The notes beneath the pieces are model-generated. The model was not told the origin of the DNA and did not search any database. It worked only from the letters and a program-made list of their open reading frames with translations. Below are positions 50,101-62,100 of a stretch of 64,000 nt of DNA, piece by piece. The DNA is from Caprimulgus europaeus (lineage: Eukaryota; Chordata; Aves; Caprimulgiformes; Caprimulgidae), in assembly GCA_907165065.1 (NCBI GenBank), contig OU015523.1:116276246-116340245 (forward strand), written 5' to 3'. Numbering within the stretch: the stretch's first letter is position 1; each line of letters begins with the position of its first letter. The translations under genes were made by a program, and so were the position numbers.

Positions 50101-53100
50101 GATTTTTAGGCTGAAGGTTTTTACTGTACTATATGGACAGGATTCTACTTTAGGGTGAGATGAATCATGTCGTAGAAATACTTGTTCCTCTCCTTTGACT
50201 TAAAAAGGAGCTGAGGACAGAGTAGTTCTGATACAGGAGCATGCACTTGAGCATATGAGTTCAGTCTTTAGTGTTTTTAACCTTCCCTTCTCAAATGCTG
50301 GCTGTGGATCACTCTCACAGACCTTGCTCTGCGGGCAACAATTTCAAGCATGATACAATGCCATGGAGAGTAATTTCAAGCTCTTTCTCATTCCAAGACA
50401 AAATGGGTTGGCAAACAATTGTAGTGACAGCTTGCATAGAAATTGATTTGCTCAAAATTCTGTCCCTGACCAGGTTTTTAATTGTCGTGTTTAAAAGTTT
50501 AGGGTTTGGAATAAGAGAGAGATATAGAAACTTGTACAGTCAGTCTCACAAGTAAACAAAGAGACAGGAATTGTTCTTGGTTACCTGTTTAGAGACAAAT
50601 GTTGTAAGCAAAAGATTACAGGAGCAAAGGAAATTAGTGATGCATAGTGAAATGCAAGGAAAAGAGCAGTTTTCTCTGTGAAGGTGGGAAATAACACAAC
50701 AGCTCTTTTTTCCTATCTAGTATGGTATATGAATTGTCTTCAAGAGATAAACACATGCAGGAGTTTGATTCAATCATTATTTGTATGCCAGATAGCTTCC
50801 ACTTTCCTAAAAGGTCATAGGAGACAAGTAATACCTCTTCACAGTTCAGATGTAAGTTACCTGATATCTCTCTTAGTTCCAGGTCTGACTGGAGTCATTA
50901 TGGTGTTGGTATTATTCCTCATGTGTACAGCTTCTACATATGCCATCAGGTAAGACATAATCTGATCATTATGCTGAAAAATGTCATTTGAGTAATCATA
51001 TTCTCATACTGATTAGAGGGAATGAAGATTAAATGCAATACAAGGCAAGAGGTATTTAAATGAGTGTTAAAAATACTTGTTTTCTTGCCCTGTTTTTTTT
51101 TTCTTTTAACTAGCTCGCAGGTAAAATAGCACAGTGAATTTTGTATTCAAAAATTACAAAACCTGATTAAATTTCCTTCAGAGAAAAATATTGTTTGAGG
51201 AATGTGCTCCGTTAAAAAATTTAGACCTTTAAAAATTCAAATACTTCTTTTTTCCTGTTTGTATTGGAAGGCAGGAAACTAAACATATGGAAAGTTCTGT
51301 CCAATGCACAAATTAAGTCCACTGGAAATAAAATAAGATTATATTTTTATCTTAATTATTTTCACCAGTTAATTGTGATAACAAACTAAAAAAAAAAAGG
51401 CAACAACAACAAGAAAACCCAGAAGCGAAGCAAACCGAAACAGAGTTGTGCTGCTTAAAGAGAATGTTAGAACGTTGCTTTTTAAAAGCTCTGCTTCTGG
51501 TTGTCAGATATATTCTTTTTAATGTTGTTGATAATTCTGAAACAGCAATGCGGTGTTGGCTCAGAGAAGCTGCTGGGATTTCTAAAGTTTTGGTTCTCCA
51601 ATGCATTCCCATTCTGCACCAACATTATTGAACACACATTATAATACATTTGAGTGACCGGTACTCGGGGGATCTAGCCCAACACTGTAGCCTTTTAAGG
51701 CTTGGATTCTGCAATTGAAGCATATTAAAAAAACCTTTTGACTTTTATAGCAGTCTCTGGTGAATTAAAAGACTGATTATGTAAATATATAATCTCAATT
51801 CAGCAAACACTGAAGGATATTTTAATTCCATATCTTCAAACATTAATGGTGCTCCACTGATGTGAGCTAGATATGTGGTTTTGAACTTTGTTGAACTAAT
51901 CTGTCTTTCCTGAGTAGCAGTGTTATCAGGTGCTGATTCAAGTAAGCAGTTCAGCAAATACTTGTACACTTTTTGCAGGCAAAGATAATTCCAGGGTTGA
52001 GACCTTTGTGAGGCACTGTAGGCTACAGAGGTACAGGATAAGACTGCTGCACAAGATGTCAGACATGGCTGCACTTTCCATAGTCCACACAGATGGCTCT
52101 GTTTGCAAAAGAAAGCCAGTTTTGGGAAGATGGAAAAATGAAACTGTTACTGTGCTCTGTAGCACTGAGCCAGAACAAAGTTCTGTTTTCTTCAAGGCCA
52201 TGATAAATTAGAAAAAAAGAACAGCACTTATTAACTATTGGGAAACTTACAAAAATATTTGTAGTGGCAAATTCTCTTGCAGCTCGTGCAACAAAGGTTT
52301 CCATCTTTCCAAGTTACATGCTTGTTGTTTCCTTGTTCAATTACTGTAAATGCAAGTGCTTTCCCATCTCTCTGCCATCTAGCCAGCAGAATCAAAGCCC
52401 TTAAGAGAGATCATCTGCATCTCCTGTTGCTCTAGCGATAATTCTTATTTAGAAATTTTATCCTGGCTTCTCCCTCAGGAATATGGCTCAAGCTTGTCTT
52501 TATAATGTGTTTTCTTAGGGAAACAAGCTGCTGTGTGCATCTTTCTGTCCCTTTTCAATCTCTTTCCCTGTGGGTTCTCATGTGTCTTCTGATGGCTAAG
52601 CTCAGGCTATAGTCTTAGGAAAAGTAATTGTAAATTAATTAAAAGCCCAGAAACTGGACCTTTTTTTACAGTATTTCAGAGTTTCTTTTGGATTTTAGCC
52701 TTAATCTGCTCTTGCACACTGACCTGCTTAATAATTTCTTCCTTCATATGTTCTTCCTGAAATTTTTCTATGCTTGATTATCCTGCTATTTTTGTGCATT
52801 CACTTGTTCAGTAAACTGTGTGAATAAATATTAGGAGGACTGAATTTACTGCTAATGTTTTAAAGGGAGAAAGTGAATATTGTTTGAAAATTTTCCTAAA
52901 TTTTTGCTGTGTCATACCTGAGAAATAGAAAAACACTTTTTATTCAGTAGTTGTTTGTCGGAAGGGTTATGAAGTTATTAGAAAATACAATAAATCCTGT
53001 GAATAAATGTAGACATTTCTACTAACTTTCAAATGAACATCGTTTAAGAGTATTTCCATTGAACACAACTACTAGTGACTTTGGAAATCATATATTTAAA

Positions 53101-56100
53101 GGAACATTAAAATATAAACTGCTCCAATACCATCTCTTTATGTTAGCAAATATTCCAGTCATCGATTTCATGTTACAGCTACCACATATATCTTCCTTTT
53201 CAAAACTAGTTATAACAGTGTTAAGAACATTTTTCTGAAACTATGCTGCTTACTGTGTCCCTTTAGAGCATGGCAATATCCCCTTATGTTTCTCAGCAAG
53301 TTAATTCTTGCAGGTCTTCACCTGCAAAAGTCTAAGGTAGGTTAGCCAAAATTAAAATTAAATATTCAGCTTCATTTCAATTTTTCAGGGCTTTGAGTTC
53401 CTAAGAAGTGCATTCATTCTGTGAATAATGTCTATTTTAAGCCCTCAAAAAAGGCAAAGTAATAAATGTTCTGTAGAACTATAAAAATATATATGTAGCA
53501 GTAGGAAGATTATTAAGTGTATAAGAATACTGTATGTTTCTGTAGGAGACAGTTTAAGAAGGATACAAGTAAAAAATATATAGTTATTAAGACGTTGGAA
53601 AATATGTGTCATTGTAAGAAGTTCAAGGACCTCCATCCCTTTAGTTTAAGGAGGTGAAACTGAGAGGACTTGATTACATTTAGGGGAAGTTGATACATGT
53701 AAGGAACCAGTATTTTGTAGTAGAGGTATATGCAGGAGTGCTGACAGAAGAATAAAATGCTCAACTGGCTGGAAACTGACATTTAGACATATTCAGACAA
53801 GAAGTGTACAGTAATTTCAATCACTAATAATAATTAGCTGTTGAAAACAACATGTCAGAACCGGGATTGACTTTCCATCACTGAAATTTTGAAAAATTAG
53901 TACAATCTGAAAAAAGTGCTCAAGATTCAATAAAAATGGATTCAGTGTGCAGCTTTTAGTATTGTGGCAAGATACCAAATTAAACCAGAGCTTCAAGACC
54001 TGTTTTGGGTCTGGGGGTAAATGTTATTGTCTTTGTTCCTTCTCGTTGTGCTTCCACCCCCCACACCATCATCCTTTACTTCTATCTTACTGATGTTCAC
54101 TCCCACAACTCCTTACAGATACTGCTGAGTGACTGCATGGAGATGCCTACCAGGGTGTGGGTGGTTAGAAATGGTTTGAGCAGCCTCAAGGAGGAAGTGT
54201 TAGTGTGGAGCTGAATGGAGGGAGGATGGCAGGATGAAAGGGAGGTTCAGAGATCCTTGCTCTTTCTGAGTTCCTTAGAGTTGCCCTTGCTTGGGTTTTA
54301 TTCCGGTGGCTCTCAGAATGTCAAAATTATTTTTTCTGTCTTGAGAAGGAAAACAACTAAGTCCTGTATTGACAGAAACAAGTGCAGTGTAAGTTTCAGA
54401 TGTATTGAAGCAAGGGTAGTTAGCTGTTAATATAAAAGGCCATAGGAGCCTTTTACAGTAAGGAATAAATTCTGAAAAAAGTTAGCTATGTTGGAGGAGT
54501 AGCTTCTTAAACTGTGTTCTTGGAGTTAAGGTTGATTTTTATTTAGTAATTGTTTTGACTTATGAATGGGGATAGGTTTTTTTTGTTTTGGAGGGAACTC
54601 TCCTATCATGCTGTGCCATATGAGAGGTGTGTTTGTGTGCTATGAAGTAGAGTATTTTCTTAACCATTTGGTTGTTGTTGTTTTTTAGTGACTATTTTAC
54701 TCAGGAAAAAACAAACGGGCTTAGCAGAAACAGTCCCAGATGAGTATTTTCTTTGGTCTTGGTTCTTTTTACATTACCTAACAAATTACTGATGAAAGGA
54801 AGTCCTCTTTCCCCTTCACCTCTCCTGATCCTAATGTTTTTCTTGTTCCTCCCAAGACTATCAATCCTAGAGTCCCATATGTGTACTCCTGCCCTGAAAA
54901 TTCTCCTGCCTGTCCTCTTGTTGCCTCCTTGCTCTAGTTCCCTTTCGTCCATCATCTCCTTCCACTGCATACTCTCACAAGTTTTTTTTACCTCTCCCAC
55001 CAGCTCTTCTGCCTCTATCTGCACTACTTGTTTGTATGTTGTACCAGTAGTGACACATTAAACACCACATGCCTTTATTGGGGCAGGGAGAACACAAGGA
55101 GGCACTCGCTGTAAAGAGGTTGAGTTTTGAGCCTGGAGACTGAAGAACTATTTTAGCTATAAGGATCTGATAGGGACTAAGTAGGACCTATGAAAGCTGT
55201 GAAGTCTCCTAATTTAGGAAGAGTTCCTCAGCTGGTTCTGAACTGCTTTGTTCTTCATCTTTTTTTCTCAGCTTTTTGCTTCTGTACGAGTCACCTGTTC
55301 TTCTCAGCACTTAATTGCTTGCAAGTACAGTGCACCTGTAGGAACACATACTGGGCTTTGACTATTCTACACGGCTGTATGGTGTGTAATGATCTGCTTT
55401 AATTAGCAGTGATTCTGAGTGAAACAACATTGAACACGGTTTATTCTTTTCAGGGTTTCAAACTATGACATCTTCTGGTATACACACAACCTTTTCTTTG
55501 TCTTCTATATGCTGCTGATGCTGCATGTTTCTGGGTAAGTAAATGGAAAACACTATCCCTTTTCCTGTAACTCAACCAGAAAGAGCAGTTTGCTTCATGA
55601 CTTCCTTTCCTGAGATCAGTTGTGCACAGCGGACCAACTTCTTGACAGGATACTGTATGCTTCAGTTTTTCAACAGGTTATTATTTAAATAATGATCAGA
55701 ATTGTGTGTTACTACAGCCAGCTAGCACAAACTTCTTCACTTCCAAGTTTATTCCTTGTCTATTTTACAGTTTCTAGTAGAAAATCAAGAAAACATTATT
55801 GTTTCTTTGCTGCCTCCTTATGCCTGGCTGCAGAGAGGAGGATGTGAAATAAAGTTGCTCATCCCTTTCTTTTTCATCTCTACCTTCCATTTTGACTCTT
55901 AAGTTGAGGGAAGGAATGGTGTCTCCCTAATTATCTCTTTCTCATTCCTGTGATACAAAATTTACTAGTTTTTCTTCTAGTTTTCCCAAACATGAGAGGA
56001 GTGTTCGTGTGCCATGACGCTGATGGTCAGGTCTGTGTGTGGCACAAACCCAGCTCTACTGCAAGGTAAAGCAGTGTCCACAAGTTATGCTGTGTGCAAA

Positions 56101-59100
56101 TCTGGTTCATTAATGTCTCTGAAGTTTCCTTTCTGGATGTAGATGCAGAGGTTGGTATAGAGGAGTGAAGGTATATTTGAACAAGGATTATTCCTTCACG
56201 TTATCAAACATCTACTGAAACATGGGGTGCTGGAGTGTCTGTGCGACACTGAGCACCGCTGCTTCAAGTAAACAGTGAAAGGTAATTAGGCCTAGCAAGA
56301 TCATGGTGGGAATATGTTGTTGAACAAAACAAACACAGCTTGAGATTTGGTGAATTGAAATAATGAACTCAGAACAATTGAAAGGCCTGGACACAATTCC
56401 AGTTCTCTGTGGGGGTTTTTTGTGCTGATTTTTTGGGGGATTTTTTTTTTTTTTTTTCTCCTATGGCATAGCTCTTGTTCATAGCTGGGGAAGATGGATC
56501 TAACCTGTTCTACCCATCCCGGAGCAAGATGAACTTTTGCTAAATTATTCTTGACAGGTGTTTGTCTAACTTCTTGAAAACATCTGGTGACTGAGATCCT
56601 CTAACCTCCCTAGGCAATCTGTTCCAGTGGTTGCCTTTGGAATATTTTTCATGTCCAGTTTAATTCATCTCCTTCACTGCATTATCCTTTGCCTATTATC
56701 TTCCTAACCATGTTGCCACTTCATAAAGGAAGAAGTCTATTTGGAGAAGTTTGCAAACCAAGGCTGCAGGGATACACCAAACATAGTGTTAAACAGGCAC
56801 CTTCTTGTACACAGCCTCCTTAATAGAGAATTGGAAAGTCGTTCAGTGCAAATCTAAAGAACTGAGTGTCAGTTAAAAGTGGGAGAAGAATGAGTCATGG
56901 AGAGTGGGAGTCAGTTCAAGTTTAAGATGCCTAAATGTAGGTCTCTACATGTTTTCTAAGTGTCTTTCTCACATTATAGTCTAATGAGTTCTAATAAATA
57001 CAGTCAATGGAGCCTCGAGAATGCTTCAGCTAATCTGCTGCTACAAAGATCTACATTCAAGTGAGCTGGATTGATTTCTGAGCTCTATTGGTGATATTGA
57101 GCAGAAAAATCTCTTCTGAGAGCAAAGGAAGTTGAGACATCCACGCTGAGGTGCCCAAATGACTTTTACACAGCATGTTTTAGAGATTTTCAGGTACATG
57201 GCCTGTTACTCTACAGAGCAAGGCATTTTCTGTGGCTGGACTGCGCAGGCAGATTGGGTGAGGATTTAACTCTCTTGGGAGTCTCTCCTTTTTGAGTAAT
57301 TCCACAGTATCCCTGGATTCTTATTTTGTTTCAAACTGTTATAGGTATATTCTTATAGTATCCTCTTCTTCAGGGTAGCCAAGCACTTCTCAGCAGTATA
57401 TAAAGTGACATGATTAATCTGTCATATGTTATTGGTTTGTTCTTTCAACCCAGCCCTAAGGCACAGGAGAATCTTTCAGGGAATTATCCGTAAAGACTTT
57501 TGTTGCTTTTGTACTTCTTGCAACACAACTTTCAAATATTTTAGTGGCTTAAGGCTTGATGCACATCTGTGTTAATTTATCTGTATCTTAAGCCAGTAGT
57601 ATCAACAAGAAAAAGTAATTCATGTAAAAACAGAAGTTGATGTTTCTAGTACCAATATAAGGAGCTACAAAACACTTGGAGCCAGATCCTTGGCTGATCC
57701 AGATTTGGTATTACTATAGAGTTAAGTGGTTTGTACTGGTTCAAAGGAGCTGAAAATAAGAGTCACTACAGTTATCCAAGGATTTATTTTCCAAAGGGTG
57801 AAAATTTTCAAGTTTCCACCCACACATTGACCTCTTTAGAAGACCTCTCAAGCAACTCACCTTGAGTTGAGCAGCTGAAGATGGATGGGAAGATAGGAGC
57901 AGTGTAGTTCTGTACAAAAACATTGAGAACCATTGACCTGTAGCTTGTAATCATAAAAATCTCAAGAAATAGTGGTATGTATTTTCCAACTCCAGCCAGA
58001 AGTGAATGTTGTCTCTATTTTGAGGGCGGAAAATCGGGGCAGAGGTTAATGTATGCCCATGCAAATAGACTGCATTCTGTGTTGCTCAGCCAGTGGGACA
58101 CTTTCATATGACTTGCCTTTTTGTCTCTCCCATTTTTGTTTGCTGAAGATGTCTGTCTCCTACTTACTGACATACACATATTGATTTTTATATATTCAAG
58201 TGTTGTACCATATACATATGTGAGAGGATATACCTTAGGCTCCTTAAGAGTTGTGCAGAACTCAACCTTTCTGGGAACTGATCTTGGATGTGTAAGACAA
58301 CTTGCATCTCCTTGACAGCTTCAGAAATGGGAGTCATTGCAGCTGCTGTTAACAGGCAGCTTTGCCATCCCAGTTTGCCACTCAGTTAGCATGTTTGTAA
58401 TAGTTTAAACAAACTAGAGATCAGTGGAGGGGATGCTCATGTTTGCAGTTCAGCTATTCATGTCTCAAGGAAAACTTTGAATCCTCTTTTGGGATGTTCT
58501 GAGAACAGAGAAGCTGTGAGAGCAGCTGGCAAGCGTGCACAAAAGGTTGATTGAAAAAATATCTCATGTGCTGCAGCTTCCAGCTAAATCCCTGAGGCAC
58601 CATAATATTTACGGAGCAGGGAACCAGGATAATGCTGGGGGTATCTGTCACTTTGCAATGACCAACAGTGATGCCAGATACAAGTGATAGGCATGATGAG
58701 GCAATAAATACAGACAGAAGCATGGGTGTAGGCACACAGACACTTCCTGAGTCATTCTCCCAGGGTTGGATGTGGAGTGAGCAGGGTTAACTTCCAAGCT
58801 GTACATTATTCACTGGACCATACAGGAAGATTTTTACTAGCTGTCAGGACTCCATTTCAGTAGGGAAGAGTGCCAGTAGCCTGTCGGATTCCATTTAGGT
58901 TGGGAATATTGCAGATGTCTACTTCTATCTCTTTCTGTCAGTTAAACTCTGTCACTGCTGCTGCTGTGTGTGTGCATTGGGGAGAGGGTGGGGGGAGCAT
59001 AGGTCCTTATGTTTGATCCTGTACTTGACATGAGCCTTCACTACATGGCCTGATGCTCAGAGGGCATGTCTCACCAGGCGTTGTGTCAGTGTGCCTTATT

Positions 59101-62100
59101 TCCCACCCATTGCAATCCTATATAGTTGCCATTTAGCCTTTTTTTTTCTTTTTTTTTTTTAATATCCCTCCCTGTGGTTTTACTGCCATCAAATCCAGAT
59201 TTGGAGGCAAGTAGTACTTCTGAGGAATTTTATTGCTAGTATTGTCAGTTCTGCCCTGTTTTAAATGATTCATTCATGTGCTGAGATACTCCAGTGTCTC
59301 AGGTTTCCACTTTTCTCTTCGTAGTTTCTAGCTGCAGCTGCAAAGTTCTCAATTCATTTCACTATAAATTTAACTTAGTTTAAAAAACAAGCATGAGCCC
59401 CACAAAATAATTTGCAAGAAAGGTTCCTTGGCTATCATGCAGGACTTCAATTTTTTCTTTCTTTTTACAAGATGATGTTCAAAGGAGCAAATTATACTGT
59501 TGTGTGCAAACCTGATAACCACTAAGTAGTGGGAACATTCCTGCAGTTTATGATTTGGCAACTTAGCCCACTTCTGCTACAGATTGCTTTAAAAAATGGG
59601 GCTTACTGACTGTAGGGAGGATGAGTGAAAACAGCCTGGCTGTGATTGAACAGGAAATGTGATTATTTAATTTTTTTTTTCAAGGCTCCCACAATATCTT
59701 TCCCTTTCAAGCAGTATTAAGCTTGAGGCTGTTCAATGTGGGAGTGCCAAGTGAGCTGGAAAAGTTAAACCTTGCCTCTAGTGACAGAGGGCTCTATTGT
59801 TGCAAAGCTTCAATCTCATTGAAAGTTCTGAAAGCAAACAGAATAAAAATTATTACAGAAGATGAGCCTTGTGACTGCTTTCTAAAACCCTATCTGAATT
59901 AAGATAAGTTACTTGGTTTTGACTGTTGCTTCAGTGTCTTTGATATTTTTATTTTCCTATAGGGGAGTGCTCAAGTACCAGACCAACTTAGAGGAACACC
60001 CTCCTGGTTGCTTTAATCCTAACAAAACACTGCAAGAGAATATGACGGAGTCAAAGGCTTTTGAAGAGATGTTTTCTGACTATACTACTGAGCCTTTCCC
60101 AGAGGACTTATCAGTACCAGAACCCTTTGTACAAAATAACTTTATGAGAATTTGTTCCGAGGAACCCAAGTTCCAGTCACACTTCCCAGAGGTCTGTATG
60201 ATCCGACGTTTCAGGTATTACAAGCCATGCCAAGTCTTTCAGTCAGCCATAACCACTAATTACTGCTTTTCCAGACCAGATGTTTTAATAATGGAAAATA
60301 TTATTAAAACCTTTTCAGGCACTCAAAGATTTGGTGAGGAAAAAACAATCTGTATTAAACCTTGAAGTGCATTACAATGTGGTGCATAGAATAGGGTGGA
60401 AAAATGTCAAGAGATTGGCTGTAATGTTCTTTTTACTATGACACAGTAAGAGACGTATTTGTCTTGCTATAAATGTGATTTTAAATTATGGCATAGCACT
60501 TCAGAGCAAACATTTATATAACGGATTCATAAGGTCCTTTTGTAAGCATTGTGTGGCAGTAGTTAATTGAAATAATCAAACCCCATTTATTATCTTTTTT
60601 TACCATGCGGATGCAAGTTCAGATACTTATTTCTGGGTTACAGTTGGTTGTAGTTTGGCTTTGAAAAGCCTGTTGTTTGTAGACAGGCTTGTTTTATGTG
60701 TGGCATGGGTAAATGAGTATGATGACAGTAAGGAAAAAAAAGCCTTTTCTTTTTCTGTTTTCCGTTTTCCTTTTGTTTATGTTTTGTGGCAGCGGCTTTT
60801 TCTTCATCCAAATTTTCTCTTTTCTTTTGAGAAAAGATGAGCTGGCCTGCATTGGCAAGTAGGCTGAGGAAGTTTGGGAATATGGAGTTCACAAGTCCAA
60901 GGCCCACTATTCAAGGTGGTCCCATAACAGACCTCAAAGGAGTTTACCTTTATTATTATCATCATTGTTTTCTGTAGAACACATCTGTCCCTCACTAGCT
61001 ACAGGGGAAACCCATTTTACTGTGGAGCATGTAATAAGAAACAATCAATTCTACACTGAAGTCCTCCAACAGAGTTATTTGGATTTGTATTTTGTTGTGG
61101 TAATAATCCTGAATTACAAGCATCAATGTATATCTGTCTCCATATGACCCACAGGACATTAAACAGTCTTCTTAGGGGCTTAAGATGCCTACTTCAGAGC
61201 CATTTATGGGAAACAGCAGAGCTGTGGAAAGACATGGCCACTCAGTGTTCTCCTGGCAGCTTGTATAACAAAATTTAGGACTTTTTTTGATTTGGAAGAA
61301 TTTTATGCACTTAGCAATAAAGTCTAAAAAAGGAAAGCCTTAGGTCTTGTGAGCTACTGAAGTTTTGAAGGCAAGAGGCGCTTGAGGAAATTAAATACTC
61401 TGATAGTTGCAAGAGATGCTGATGCAAAACTTCAAAAATTGGGAAGGGAAGATGGCTGAGGGTTGAGAGCAGTTCAGTGTCATGGCTTGAAAAACTGAGC
61501 AGATGTGGAATTAGTAGTTAGCTCTGCCATAAGCTGTTAGTAATTGACTTGTAGGATGGGATTTAGCTGAGCAGCTGCAAATGTCTCCATCTGAGGTAAT
61601 CACTCAGGGCTCCCCATACAATCAGGGCAGAGAAATGGGCATTTCCAAGGCATTATTTGTGTAGCATACACATCATCCACAGGGGCAAAGGAATCCTGAT
61701 TCAAAAGTCCCCATTTCTCTCTCTTGGCTATGATTTTACACCAGTTTAATATAAGCATAAATTCTGTAGCACGAGAATGCTTCTTTCTTAGTTTTTTGCT
61801 TGTACTTCACATCATTAAAAGAAGGTAATAGTCAAATAATATTGCAAGTCAGACAAGTGTTTTTCCATTAAGGTTAACCAGTTTTACAGCACTCTGGTCT
61901 CCTAGGTATTGAAACAGTGCATGTACTGTGTCATTCACTGCTGAAACCAGTTGCAATCTAACTACATAAAACAAGAGTAACATGGTCGCAAATGAGGTCA
62001 TTAGCATTTAGTTCCTGATTAGTTTTATGATTGAAATTGTTTGTGCTTCTGGATGCTGCTGCCGGTTAGACTGATTAAGCCTTGATAATGTGTTTGGATA

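Noticed and set aside
60192..60365. Extension of NOX4 exon 9 as genuine coding sequence
   Set aside because: The conserved NOX4 sequence resumes exactly at 62,252 in phase 0, so the extension is better taken as intron; kept as a finding only.
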